A stretch of 64,000 bases of DNA, from positions 203,709 to 267,708 of the forward strand of contig VDMD01000040.1 in NCBI GenBank assembly GCA_007026445.1. The letters are read 5' to 3'. Below the pieces are notes generated by a model, which saw nothing but the letters and a program-made list of their open reading frames with translations, had not been told where the DNA came from and ran no database searches. Shown one piece after another: positions 23,110-35,022 of this stretch (position 1 is its first letter; each line of letters opens with the position of its first letter). The DNA comes from Schizophyllum amplum (lineage: Eukaryota > Basidiomycota > Agaricomycetes > Agaricales > Schizophyllaceae). Position numbers and translations under genes: made by a program.

Positions 23110-25785
23110 TTCCGGAAGAATGGCCAATCCGGGAAGAATGGCCAATCCGGGGATACCTGGTCTCCTCATCGTGGTACACGGTGCACGAAGAATAGCGATA
23201 CCGACGCCGCCGACGTACGAGGTTCGTTCCATCATCCATGCTGTTATAGCTCAGCGCAGGATGGTGTCCTCTGCCAACTCTCCCTCTGTCGTTCCCCTTC
23301 TCATCTATCCACGACTTGTCTCACAGGACGTCATTGCCTTCTGCCGACGTCGCTTGGTGAACAGCGATGACATTTTGCTGTCCACTAGCGACTTGGATCG
23401 CGATTCAGCGCCTGTCGAGATCACCCCACAGGCGTGGCCTCTCGTCGCGCCCAAAATGAAGTTCTGCGAAGTGGCTGTGAGGAGCTCTGCACCCGCCATG
23501 CCGCTTACCGGTATGTAATTTCCCTTGCGCGTTTGTCATGGCTCTGAGCGCGCAAAGTGACCGCGAGGGCATCCCAGCCTATCATGAGGAGAAACCAACC
23601 TTCGGTGACGCCTATGCCAGATATACCAAGGTCCTCCGCGAGCTTGGGCGTGACGAAGCGGACTGCCGTTGCCACCCATGGGACGTCGGAACATTCAGCG
23701 AATGTCGTGCCAACTGTCCTCAGTGGTAAGCCAGACACGTATAACCCAGACTGAGCTAAGTATGCATCTGCCAGCCGAGGACGATTCCGATTCAATACCA
23801 GGTTTGCGACGCTCACCGTCCGCGGTACCGTCTGGTACGTCCACGTCGCGTGATCGATCTTTCCGTGCTGAACTTACGCAGCGGAACCTGGCGACTGTCG
23901 TCGTTCACCAAATAGCGCGCGCCGGTCATCCTCGAAAAGAATTTCCCAGGAACCGATCGGTAAGTCTCTATCAGTCTCGTCTTGCGCGGCCAGTGTTTTT
24001 GAGCGAATATACGTTTTAGCGTCGGCGCCTGTACCGAAGAAGTCAAAAGTGGGTACGTGCGTTGCGTACACGTCGTCGTGACGGTTTAACTTGTATTCAA
24101 TACAGGCACTTCCCTCGCCGATCCCTCCTCGTCTCGTAGACAATCAAGTCCTGCGAGCCAATCTCCAGGCGCAAGTGAGCTCATAAACCTCACCAAATAT
24201 CGCTCACGACTTATAATGTCCAGAATCATCTCCTTCGTGCACTACCGAAACGACAGTTAAATCAGAGGATAGCACCTCTCTAGCTCCAAATATCTGTCTG
24301 GGCTCGCTGATGGGGGACCTGACGAAGGAGCAGATGCGTGCAAAGTTAAAAACAAAAGATATAACATGGATAGAGTCCATGTTGGACGTAATGGAGCAGG
24401 TGAAGGCCGAGGATGCCTTGAATCCTTCAGGCGACGAGGACGTGAAGCACACACCAAGCGACGACGACGCGGTGGTATCGGAGAAGCCCTTTACGAGCGC
24501 CGCGACCTCAAGCCGCCCTTCAGCTGTGGTCGCTCATCGTAATCCTTCCCCGTCAGAGGACATGTACGCAGGGATGGCCGACGATGATTCGTCAAGCGTG
24601 TCGAGCCATTCCTCCGACGTCGGTGAGTTTGTATCCGCCGTCGAATTTCTCCTCGCGAATGCTAATCGCGCCCATCAGTCGAGATACTGCCAACTGTTCA
24701 AAGTACGCTTTGTGTGTGTATTTCGTGGTCACATCACTCATTCTCTTCAGCGACATCCTGGATCGCACACACGAACCTTACGCCTCCGCCTGCGCTCGAG
24801 TCGGATGAACTTCTTTGGCCCATCAACATGGACTTGGGGACGCCGCGCTTTCGCGAACAGCTCAAACGCGCCACGCGATTACGGGACAATCAACACCGCG
24901 CCGTGCTTATCTATGCCAATTGGGACTTGAGGGATAACGACCATGCAGTGCAGAGTCTCATCAAGGAGCAGATCGGGTGCGAGGATGCGGAGGTGAGTCT
25001 TTGCTCACACATGTTCTCTGTTACTGCGCAGCGCGTCTGCGCTCGCCAGATGCTGAATTTATGCAGGTATATATCCTTGATACTTTCACAGCTTATTCGA
25101 CGAAGCAGGACAGGCGACTCGACGATCCCGTCGACTGCATCGCCTTCGTCGTCTGCGAGACCCCGACGCTCAGGCGTAAGCTCATCGTCTCGTCTGTCTG
25201 GACGCGCCGCACTAGGCTCATAGTTCTGCGTGAACCGGCGCTGTCGTACACTGGGCAGTGCGTCATGCATTCTGCTTTTGCTCAATCCGGGCCTCATGCT
25301 TTTGCTGCAGATATCGATTCTTTCGTTTCGGCCCTGTCGACGACGTCAAGGAGCCAAAGCTCATCGAGGACGTGAACAGCGCAATGGCCGACGGGAGCCC
25401 TGCCAAGAGGGTGCTTGACGTGAGCAAGACACAGCTCAAGCGTACGACACCCAACTCGAAGTACGTCGACGCTACAGTCAAATTCAATGCGGGACATATG
25501 TGCGACAAGGTGAGGGCAATACTCGGTCAAGTTCCTTGCGCGTCGGCATCCCGCCTATTCAATGCGCCTTACTTATTGCTAATTCATTGCTAATTCGCGT
25601 GTTTGCAGATCATCCTTGGTTTGCAGACGCTCAATAGTGACCGTCCACCGATAATCAAGCTTGGCAGTACAACATACGGTCTCCATGCACCCCTATGCTG
25701 CCAGCTCTGTCAAGGTGGATCGCACGAGTGGCAGCAGTGTTCGCTTCACGCAGAGCTCGGATGCGAGCCAGCACTGAGCGAGTAG
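23051..25785 (+). CDS. Unknown protein, ubiquitin-like N-terminus, CCHC zinc knuckle C-terminus
   Basis: About a dozen exons join in frame. Exon 1 (23051-23510, possibly with a 60-nt intron ending at 23330) encodes a fold resembling fungal ubiquitin-like domains: a beta-strand start LLIVVHGARRIAI, then DDILLSTSDLD and EITPQAWPLVAPKM. Small exons (23568-23726 and others to about 24175) encode a Ser/Pro-rich, basic linker. An acidic stretch (24300-24630) follows. From 24755 a conserved-looking region reads LWPINMDLGTPRF...RAVLIYANWDLRDN...VYILDTFTAY. The last exon contains CQLCQGGSHEWQQC, an exact CX2CX4HX4C zinc knuckle of the kind found in Gag and RNA-binding proteins. I do not recognise the family as a whole. 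RNA binding is inferred from the knuckle only. The start is uncertain: it lies in a dispersed repeat and the frame stays open upstream. Confidence 0.65.
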
Positions 25786-25825
25786 GATGAGTGCGGGCTA
25801 TAGGGACGAGTCGCACAGCGTACCA

Positions 25826-26637
25826 TTACTGTATTATGCGAGCCACAAGGTCCTTGACCCGCTTCACTTCGTTAAGCATGTCTTCCTCAGACTGCCCGAG
25901 GTGCTCTGGAATCTCGAAGACCACGTCGGAGACAGCCTCCCGCTCTTCGTCCGGTAGCTCGCGGATGCGCTCCAGTGTGGCAATGTCAAAACGCGACATG
26001 GCTTCTGGACTGAGGTCCAGCGCCTGTTTCGCCAGGTGCGCATTTTCCCGGACCATAGCGCGAGCGCGCTCGAGAACGTCGGCCGTCCTGAGTAGGATTT
26101 CATGACGAGGACCAGGCGGACTCACCCATCTGCCACCTCTCTGCAAGGGGCAGCCAGATGTTCAGGGTGGCGTAGTGTATGACGGGGGGATAGGAATGGT
26201 ATGCGAACAACTGGCGCTCGAACTCGAGGAGTGCTTCAGTGATGGCTTCGGATTGAGCGACGATACGGGCCAGTGTCTCCATATAGCTGTCATAATGTGG
26301 ACGCATCTGGAGGAGGCTCGTTCGCCAGTCGTCGAACCGAATAGCACGATCGAGTGCGAAAAATACTCGCCCTAACTCGGCGTGTATAGACGCTGCATCC
26401 GTGACATGGTCGCAGACAGCGGAGACGGCAGATTGAAGAGCAGCGCGTACAACTTCGTTGTACCCCGCACGAGAAATGATGACGGTAATTCTCCGGAATT
26501 CTAGCATAACAGCGTATGTATCGCTGTCCATCTGCTGGACGAGATCTACGACCGGAAGAATGCCCTGCTTCTGTAAGCATGGCGAGTATCAGCAAGAAAC
26601 AAAGGCAGACCTTCAGGTCATAGTTCATTGTAGTCAT
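25826..26637 (-). CDS. Unknown helical protein, paralogue of the gene at 35.0 kb
   Basis: Three exons (26637-26611, 26570-26137, 26087-25826) close in frame to 240 aa. The predicted product is almost all alpha-helical and soluble. Two segments align with the product at 35023-35886: HSYPPVIHYATLNIWLPLAE with LSYPPIIHFVVMRILGPNWS, and LERIRELPDEEREAV with LNEIKDLPEETRTRI, in the same order and spacing. The pair is therefore a diverged duplicate family. No enzyme motif or signal peptide is visible, and I do not know the function. This copy keeps two introns; the other has none. A second ATG three codons in could be the real start. Confidence 0.7.
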
Positions 26638-26922
26638 TGTCGTTGATGGAGATAAGTAGAGAAGATGGGGTCAGCGCTTATATGTGCAGATGACTGTTGT
26701 TTGGGAATGCTCTGATCAGGCGTCTGACCAGTGACAACACCCACTATTGATCTAGTGGGAACGCTCCCGCGCCTAAGCACTCGTCTGACTCCCTATGAAT
26801 CATAGATCGATGCCCAGAAAATATTCAACTTATCGAGAAGACAGTTCACGGGTTCAAGACTGAATACGCTCACGACGGTATAAGTACATACATTTGCGAT
26901 AATATTCACGACGGACATCCTA

Positions 26923-28501
26923 TCAGTCGTTGTAGGTCTTAGGACCGTTGCCGGTGTCTTTCGCCTGGTTGTCGGCCAGATTCAGAGCAACCAAACGGTC
27001 TTGCGCCTGCCGCCCAGTCTGCGCCTCGAAGTCGGCGACAGATATCGGACGCTCGCCATGCGGGGTCGCGCGCAGTGCGTGGCGAGTCTGCGGCCAAAAG
27101 TCGAAGGTCGCGGTGTGGTTGACGACCTATTTTCTTTTGTCAGATGAGGTCGCCCGAGCATCGCTGTACAAAACTTACCCTATTGTCCCAGATCGCGACC
27201 GAGTTCGGCTTCCAGTGGAAGCGCGCCTGGAAGTCCGGGTTCTCGGAGAACTGGTGGAAGAGGAACTGAAGGATCGCGTTTGATTCGGCCTTTGGTACGC
27301 CAATGATGCGGCGGGTGAAGCCTGGGAAGGGCGTCAGCACCGAGTTCTCACTGTATGGGATACACATGACTTACCGTGGTTCACGTAGACAGACTTCCAT
27401 CCGGTGACCGGATGTACGCGCACGACAGGGTGAACCGATTCAATGGGCTCGCGGCGAACTGTGAGCCCCGCAGCGCGAGAGCCTTCCGCTTGGGCGACGG
27501 CACTATGCAGCGCCGTGAGACCCTCCAGATACTTCTGGAATCCTGGACTCAGCGACGAGTAGACAGCATATCTATGCATTGGGTTAGTCAAAGAGATAGC
27601 ATGGATGAGAGGTCGGTACTCACCCAGAGCTCCAAAGCGTGTCCCCTCCGAATTCGGGGCCAGTTATGACCTTGAGCGAGGTCGTACCGGGAGGCTGCAG
27701 CTCGTACGAGACGTCTGTGTGCCAAAGCTCCAACTTTGAGAACGCCTGAGGATCAGGCTTGCGCGCGTGGTCATTGTACACAACTACATGGCGCATGTCG
27801 TTAAGTCGATGGCCGGAGGTGGTAGTAACTTTACGCACCGTGCACCTCCTCCAGGCCATTGCGAGGAATAGGTGTCGTCGCGTGCTTGTGCAGCCTGCCG
27901 AAGTGCCGCGCGAGGTCGAGTTGACCGTGAATATCGATCTCTTGATCGCGGAAGACTGTCGATGGAGGGTTGTGAGTAGGAAGAACCGCCAACATGATAG
28001 AGTACCTACATACTACCCCGCGTTCCGCGACGAGCAACGCGCTGGCGTAAATTTGAGAACTGCAAGGTTCAAATGATAAATAGAGGGAGACGACGTACAG
28101 CTCATCCTTCTGCGCTTCGCTTAACTGGCGTAGATCCACACCCTTGAGGATGGTACCGATCGCCGGCGTGAGGTGCTTGATCTTTGTTGCCGCGCTGAGC
28201 AGGTTCTTCTTGGATGGATCGGCTCGAAGGCCGCGATCGGTCACCGGGAATTCCTCCAGTGGCGCCCAGTGAACGTCAGGGAATTTGGGCTAAAGGAAGG
28301 TCAGGCATGCGCGATGATGCAGAGCAGGAGAAGACACACCTTGTACTGTGCATAAGGATAGTTATCATCCTTATCATCCGCCGAGCTGTCGGGAGAGTAG
28401 AAGGGGTTGATGAGGACCCGCGCCTCCGCCTTACGCTGCGCAATGCCATTGGCAGCCCCATTAGAGGATGACGAAGAGTCTGTTGTCGCGACGGGGGCCA
28501 T
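26923..28501 (-). CDS. TauD/TfdA-type Fe(II)/2-oxoglutarate dioxygenase
   Basis: Eight exons (28501-28340, 28289-28099, 28059-28010, 27955-27839, 27783-27624, 27571-27375, 27321-27179, 27126-26923) sum to exactly 407 codons plus stop. The enzyme class hydroxylates small molecules such as taurine or other sulfonates using Fe(II) and 2-oxoglutarate. Visible motifs: VFFRDQEID; the iron ligands H-x-D in LWHTDVSY and the distal His in VVNHTATFDFW; the 2-oxoglutarate-binding Arg in QTRHALRATPHGERP; and GGDTLW. About 50 N-terminal residues precede the domain. Substrate cannot be fixed from sequence. All introns are 36-62 nt except one of 102 nt, in contrast to the repeat-swollen genes to the left. 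Confidence 0.95.
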
Positions 28502-29623
28502 GATGAGTCGATGGGGACGAGCAGCGGATTTTACGAATGGGCAAGGTGCGCGTCGCTCGTTGCGCGGTCATATAAGCGATTGGCGCTCCAACAGACACGC
28601 AATCAGCACTCGCGCGCCTGGAAGTTCGAATGGCGCGAGCTGTCACGGCAATGGCGCGCATGCCCAGGTATCCTGTGCTGCTCTTCTCTTGCCATACATG
28701 TGGTCCCTTCTTTTCCCTCGGCCGCTCACTATAGAACACCGCGAGCTGAGAGAAGAAAGTTGTCGGGAGGGCAAACGGTGTGCGAACGCACAACCCGGAC
28801 CGGGGCTTGAATACGTCAGTTCCTGGGCCGATGAAAGCTCGACCGCTCACGATTGACTCTTTATCTGACTCCATAAATACGCCAGGGTTACGCCTTGTCA
28901 GCTGCTGGGTACGCGACAGAACGCGCCATGATGACGACTCGCGAACGGGGAGCCGCAGTCATTGTTTCCATAAGGGAACTTGCAAAATGGATATGCATTG
29001 AAGCAGTCGAAACACAGGATGGTGCATTCCCGACCATGGCCATACTGTAGTCATCTTCGACATTGGATCGGGACAAGTTGATGGATCGGGGTTCGCCAAT
29101 TGAATCGGCCCGAGTTTCCCACACTTCTACCTTCGGCATTTGCCGCCAATGTGGACCACTGGACCCACAAGAGCGAGCTACTCGATTCAGCCATCGCTGA
29201 TGATCGCGCGATTTTCCGAAGAAACATGATGCACAGGTAAGATAAGATATATTGAAGCCTGATTGAAGCACTGCAGGCGCCTAATGCCGCCTCGGGGCGC
29301 AACCAGAGATCCCACCAACGATGCGCAAAACTCCTTCAGAAACGAGCTGCGCGGTAGCCTGTTGCTGGCGATGATGGGGCGTGAAATGGGTGGAGACATT
29401 TTGGGAATGTTGGATGTAGGAGGGCTTTGACGCTTTCGGTACGATTCGACTGGAAGCCCACGAACTCGACTCGGACCCATTCTCGCCGCGGACAGACCAC
29501 CGCAGTGGCTGGTAGTATGTCGATGGCATTGAAGGGCTCATACGCAACTTGTAGGTCATATCAGTAAGTCGAACATACTGGCGGAGTAGACCGCCCGCAC
29601 CTGTCTATCGTTATGTCGCTGCC
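28502..29623. other. Intergenic, no gene recognised
   Basis: Holds the dioxygenase promoter and the 3' flank of the helicase gene. A minus-strand open frame at 29559-29281 (about 92 codons) has no recognisable domain and no supporting splice sites. Confidence 0.4.
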
Positions 29624-32600
29624 CTATGCTCGGGAAAGGATCGAAGCTTCTAGTCTTCTCGGGTTGAACTGGAGCGAACTGAAAACAAATCTCGTGAACG
29701 CGCGCGGCAAGAATGGAAGTCTACTCACGTTTACCCATGCTTTGACCGCAGGTGTCGAGGATTGCCTCGTAATCTTGATCGTCGTACTGCGCGCCAGCTC
29801 TGGGAACGCAGCGGGCCCGACCGAAGTCGTCACGGTCGTAGTCCCATCAGCGTCAGAATAAGCGAAATTCTCCGAGTATACATTCGCGGTCGTTCCACGA
29901 GCAGCGTATCCATTTCCACGGCGCTTGGAGAATCCGGGGAGCTCCGCCGTCCCGTTCGCCACGTCGCGCCAGGACACCCAGAACCTAGAACGCATATGCC
30001 GCTCGAGATGGGCGAGGAGGATGTTTTGGCCGGCACCCTGGACGAACGCTCTGTCGGTGACGATGACCATCCCGAGACGACATCGCGTGAGCAGCACGTT
30101 CATTCGTGGCTCAGACCTCAGGAAGCCCGGTTTCTCTGTGCGGACGACAGACACAATCACGTAGTCGGCTTCGTTGCCTGCGAACACGGAATAGTATGAG
30201 ATTCGGAAAAGGAATATGAATCACAACGGCGTACCTTGGAAGCTATCCACGTTAAAGACGCGGTCAGAGGGCAGTCCGACTGACTCAAGGTCGCGCGAGA
30301 TCTCCGCTCGTTGGGCATCGTACGGAGTGATGACACAGAAGTTCTTTTCCGCTCGATGGTACTGCTCAACCAAGTTCCGTATGACCTGTACTTCGTCCCT
30401 ATTCTGTGTGCTAGATCAGCCATTGTAGCGCTCACGTGTGGACGACGCACGATCTGGCTGCATCCTTGGAGTTCCTCCCCACCGCCATGCCCGCGCCGTG
30501 CGTCAACGAATACGATGCACGAAGGATCAGTGATCTGATGCGCTGACATGAGTCTCCCGCCATATACTGTGTCAGATATGAAATCTCCCAATGGGACTGG
30601 CATGCGATCTGAGGAGTGCGGTCAGCAGTCTCTCTGCATGATGTACAGGTTCCATATGGCCGCCTACACTGAGTATTCAAGAAGTGGGAATAGCGTGTAA
30701 GATGCGACAAGTCATAGATGGACTCTATCGTTCTTGCGTTGTCCTTGCCATATGGCGGTACTGCGTGCATAGTCAGGGCCGTCGTACGACGGTACGTGAT
30801 GGCTTACACTGCTTGGGATCGCCGAAGAAACAGATCTTTCGAAGCTTCTTGAACTTCGCGCAGAGCGGCTATTTACAGGGTTGGCTACGTCCTCCCGACA
30901 TGTGAAGATTCACTTACCATGTAGTCAAAGACGTTAATCTGCGAGGCCTCGTCGATGACGAGCCGCTCGACGGGCATCACGTCGTTATACATCCTGAGCT
31001 GCTCCAGCTTGGGGTTCGACAGCATGCTGACCGTCGATAAGATAACGCGTGCATCCCCGATGAAGCGCGCGAGAGACCCAGTATCCGGCGGGAACTCGTC
31101 CGAGCGGATGAGCTTTTGCTCAATAGCCGTATATATTGATTCATGCCTGGGAGAAAACGGTCGTGAATGCGTTAAAGGAATTACAGAAAGTCATTGAAAT
31201 CAACAACTGACCATTCAACGTAGAAGTCTTGCGAGACGATGAGGCGGAAGTCGACGCCTCGCCGTGCAATGCTCTCCGCGATGTTCTTGACCGCGACGTT
31301 GGAATGTGCCACGGCCCACGTCGCGCGTCCATGCTTGGCCCACACTTCCACAGCAGCCGATATCGTCTTGGTCTTCCCCGTCCCTGGTGGTCCTGAAATA
31401 TACTGAGCAACGTCGACTATCGTATTCCAATGCCACGTACCATGGACAATGATGCATGGCCTCGGCGAGTGAACCATCGAGCCCACGACCTCGCTCTGCG
31501 ATTGATTCAACCCATAGATTGACCTCCGTTGAACAGACTCGTGGATCTCCCCCTGCAGTTCCTCGGCAACGGGGAACCACAAGTGCCGGATGAAGGCATA
31601 GCTCTGAAGACCTGGTTTCCTTCCGCAACAGACATCGAGGATGAACTCATCCCGAGCGCGCTCGGCGTTGGTTCGCGATGGTGCACCAACAACGGTGACG
31701 GAAGATATGGCTTGGCCACGAACGCCACGTTTGATCTTGATCTCCGAGCGGCGTCCGTGAGCGCCGGTCGCGCGACCGACAGTGGACTCCTGGTTCTCAT
31801 AGTTGATGATGACACGGGTCTGAAGGCTCGTGTCAGACGGAAGAGCCCCATCGAGTGGTGTCACGCACCTGCCGACTGGCGCGGACTCGAGTCTTATACC
31901 TTGCGTTCGTGAGGAGGAGCCTGCCTTCCTTGGTAATTTGGTGGGAGGTGAACTCGCTCTGAACTTCACGAGGCGCAGCTCGGCGCAAGATCCATTCCTC
32001 GCGAATGAGCTTAGCGAGCAAGGTTTGTTCCTAGAGGGAATTGACAACATAGAACTTCAAGAGAGAAACGACGTACCCCGTGTACTATGAAGGCTGTATC
32101 GACCGCCCAAGATGATGTTGCCACGGCAGACTTGCAATTATTCCCGACGCTGATGGAAGCCATCAGCGATCTGAAGCGAAAAATAGAAGAATAGGAGACA
32201 TACATAACGGAGATCCATGCTCGCAGAGACGTCGCCGTGGCGGAGATGTTGTTCGGTGCCCAAAGATTGTCGAGGTTGAAGGATTGGACCTTCGTTGAAG
32301 ACATGTGGCGCTTGATGATTTCCGAAGGCGCCATCTGCGCGTCGCCCAATGTGCTGTTCAGTTCGACGCCTTTGACCGCAATCTGCGTCCTGTCGGATAT
32401 ACAAAGCGAGATAGGCGCTAAATCAAAGGCGACGAGGGTGATGCCGGGGTGACGACCACAGAGGATGGCGGACAAGGCGGTGTCCGGCATGCCGCGTCGC
32501 TGGCTGGGGGCCGAGATGCGGTACACTCTGGATGTCGTGGCGAGCACGACCTCGTGAAGCTCTCCATCCTCGTCGCGTTCGACATCCACGCCTATGATGC

Positions 32601-32775
32601 CCGGCTTTTGCTGCAAGATGTCTCGCGCGGCTATATGAGAATGGGTCCAAGCATATGAGAACACGACGATGTCGCAGGGGGGTTCTATCACACTTTGGCG
32701 TAGCTGCGCCATGGTGGGAGAGGAGAGGAAGAGGGACTGGAGCGCCTCACCTTCGCCGCCCGGCCGTGCGGACAT
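29624..32775 (-). CDS. SF1 (Upf1-like) helicase with N-terminal exonuclease-like domain
   Basis: A multi-exon gene starting at 32775. Exon 1 encodes about 190 aa resembling a DEDD-type 3'-5' exonuclease/RNase H fold: a strand with D-x-E (GIIGVDVERDED), a helix then AFDLAPISLCI, and a later GDAQ segment. The rest is a superfamily 1 helicase with all main motifs in order: GPPGTGKTKTI (Walker A), AHSNVAVKN (motif Ia), VIDEASQINVFDY (DEAS box, motif II), CFFGDPKQ (motif III), FLNTQ plus RMPVP across an intron (motif IV), ITPYDAQRAEI, GNEADYVIVSVVR and MNVLLTRCR (motifs V-VI). This Upf1/Sen1-type core unwinds RNA or DNA. Joining it to a nuclease-like module suggests a nucleic-acid turnover role, by inference. 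The C-terminus after the core, about 130 aa, is not recognised. Several small exon borders are approximate. Confidence 0.88.
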
Positions 32776-33185
32776 AGTAGGCACCAGAAATAAGCGCCGC
32801 GAGATGGAGATGAACGAGGGATCTCTGTGAGAATCCTAGTATCCCGATAGCTTATCCGCCGCTAGTGACCATCGGACGCGGCTGTCTCGGTCAGATGAGA
32901 TTCTGAAAAGCATCGAAACAAGTATCGCTCACTTTATGGTTGCTAGCGCTGTATCGTTCAAAACCGTGCGTGCATAACAGGTGAGGTTCGAACTGGTATC
33001 AACATACCTGAATACGTTGCTCATGTAGTCGTACTGGTTTATACCTGCGTGCGTAAGAGTGATGCGAAGATGCCTAGACCACGCATAGTCGACATGATAA
33101 TACACATCAGAGCGGCTCAGTACGGATAGTGAGATCAGTGCGAACGGTGCGCGAAGTAGCCAGGCCACACTGTCTACTGCGCATT
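32776..33185. other. Intergenic between helicase start and F-box 3' end
   Basis: About 410 bp that must hold the helicase promoter. No clear element seen. Confidence 0.4.
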
Positions 33186-34688
33186 TCAATGCATGCCCAG
33201 ATCGTCCAAGTCCAAGTCGGAGTCCGAGTCATGGTCCGAATCGTCGGAGTCATCCTCATCGTCGTCGTCTTCGTCGTCCTCGTCGTCTTCGTCGTCCTCG
33301 TCCTCGTCCTCGTCTTCGTCTGAGTCGTCTTCGTCCGAATCGTCCTCTTCCGACTCGTCCTCGTCTTTGAGGTCGTCGTCGTACATGAAGATACCCCTGT
33401 CGCGCGGGACGTGCTCACGCACAACAAAGGTATCCAGCAGCTCGCGTAATTCATCGCGTACCGCCTGCTCCAGCGTGCAATCCTGAAGGTATTCGAGTAC
33501 GACATGCCGCAGCGCGGTGTTGCGCACGCGATAGCGAATGATCTGCGCTGGACCTTGGGGATCAACGCAGTGCTGTAAGCCACCGCTGATCTCCAGATGT
33601 GCGAGGCGCGGGAGCGGACATTCTGACGCCGGAGATGATTCTGTGCCCCGTCCGATGGCAGCGACAAGCACGTCGAGGTACGAGAGAGGCTCCTCCTCCA
33701 TCTCGCACCATGTCAGCCGTTCGAGCGCAGGCAAGGACTTGAAGAGTCGGCACAGGGCGCTCGGGGTGATCTGCACGTTACGCAGTGCGAGGGAGGTGAG
33801 AGCGGTATGCGAGCGGTCGAGGCAGGCGACAAGTGCATCTGTGCTCTTGCTGGACCAGGACCACGGCGTGGAGTTCCACGGCCCTCCGATGTCTAGGCTT
33901 GTTAGCCTAGGAGCTGTGACGCGGTCGAGGATGCGGGAAAGCAGACCACGCGTGTTGCTCTCCGCGGTCACAAGCTCCACGCTTTGCAGGGATGGGCATT
34001 TGGCGTCCACGATAGGTCGTTGCGTACCGGTCACGAATATGTCAGTCGCCTTGAAAAAGGTTGCATTCGTGCACCAGGCGAGCGCTGTGACGATGTCGTT
34101 TGGCTCGATCTCGTCGCCGGAGAGCGTAACTGAGGTCAGCTGACGCCAGGGGAGGTTCATCGTCTCGTCGAAGAAGCCCTCATAGGAGCGCAAGGACGGT
34201 GCACGGCTGAAGTAGGGTGTGCGCTCATCCTGGTCGAGGTGAAGGTGCTCCAGTGAAGGAAACTCGCGGGGAGCTACACCAGCACGGTGTTCCATTTCGT
34301 CGTCGATATCGCAGATAACGCAGGAGCGCCAACGGTCGCTTTCGTGCAGCAGTAAGTCCAGCGCCGGGCCATCCTCCCATAGGATGTCGACAGTCAAAGG
34401 CGCCGGTCTCGATTTTTCGAGATGATATGCTACAGCGCGAGCGATATCGTCGGTACGGTCAGAAACGTCTGAATCGATGCTGTAGTAGCCCAACTTTATA
34501 ACTGCCCATAGTGACGCGCTGGAGAATGCCGCAGCACGCCAATCTCGCGAAACCTGAGACAGTCGTAGGACAGGCGAGTTACGGTCATCCAGGGAGAAGC
34601 CGTGTGCGTCGCGGACGTAACCGAAAATTTCGCAAAGAACATCTGGGACGAGGCATGCGACGGTCGTATTATTGTTTGCAGCGGTCAT
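33186..34688 (-). CDS. F-box/leucine-rich protein with acidic tail
   Basis: A single 500-codon exon. The N-terminus is F-box-like (VPDVLCEIFGYVRDAHG, then LSQVSRDWRAAAFSSASLW, with the Trp typical of this motif in basidiomycetes). The middle has irregular leucine-rich segments (LTSLALRNVQITPSALCRLF and similar), the usual substrate-binding part. The last about 60 residues are almost pure Asp/Glu/Ser, encoded by a GAC/GAA-type codon repeat, ending DLDLDDLGMH. The expected role is a substrate adaptor for an SCF ubiquitin ligase; the acidic tail could bind basic partners (inference). Being intronless is common in this expanded family. It differs in architecture from the two zinc-tail F-box genes at 1-4.6 kb. 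Confidence 0.85.
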   Translation of the reverse strand: MTAANNNTTVACLVPDVLCEIFGYVRDAHGFSLDDRNSPVLRLSQVSRDWRAAAFSSASLWAVIKLGYYSIDSDVSDRTDDIARAVAYHLEKSRPAPLTVDILWEDGPALDLLLHESDRWRSCVICDIDDEMEHRAGVAPREFPSLEHLHLDQDERTPYFSRAPSLRSYEGFFDETMNLPWRQLTSVTLSGDEIEPNDIVTALAWCTNATFFKATDIFVTGTQRPIVDAKCPSLQSVELVTAESNTRGLLSRILDRVTAPRLTSLDIGGPWNSTPWSWSSKSTDALVACLDRSHTALTSLALRNVQITPSALCRLFKSLPALERLTWCEMEEEPLSYLDVLVAAIGRGTESSPASECPLPRLAHLEISGGLQHCVDPQGPAQIIRYRVRNTALRHVVLEYLQDCTLEQAVRDELRELLDTFVVREHVPRDRGIFMYDDDLKDEDESEEDDSDEDDSDEDEDEDEDDEDDEDDEDDDDEDDSDDSDHDSDSDLDLDDLGMH

Positions 34689-35022
34689 GGAAAAGAATAA
34701 CCTTCACGATGGGTCTCAGCTGTGATGCAAAGAGATATAAGTTTGTCGCACTCACAAAGGTAGGCTGACCTAAGCAAACAGGCTCACCACGCAGCTGCAG
34801 GGGCAGCGAAGATCGATGAGTTGACGTGCAACGTGCAAGCAAGGAGCAAAATGAAAATCTGACTGCACGTGCTCCGGAGAAGTCCGAAACTGTCAATGCG
34901 GTGCCGTCAACACGTGCTATGCGGCGCTTCAGCTTCATCTGCCATCTCAAAGGCGTTTCTCAGTTCTTCTTTACCCAGCTTGCGCGCTGCATAACTGCTT
35001 TCCACGTTTATAATCGAACCTT
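34689..35022. promoter_or_regulatory. Divergent promoter region
   Basis: About 334 bp between the F-box gene (minus) and the helical-protein gene (plus), which therefore probably share it. A TTTATAATC sequence at about 35006-35014 is close to the plus start, too close to be an ordinary TATA box. No firm element could be assigned. Confidence 0.35.

Noticed and set aside
33193..33486. Poly-Ser open frame on the plus strand
   Set aside because: Antisense of the acidic Asp/Glu tail of the F-box gene; no independent support.
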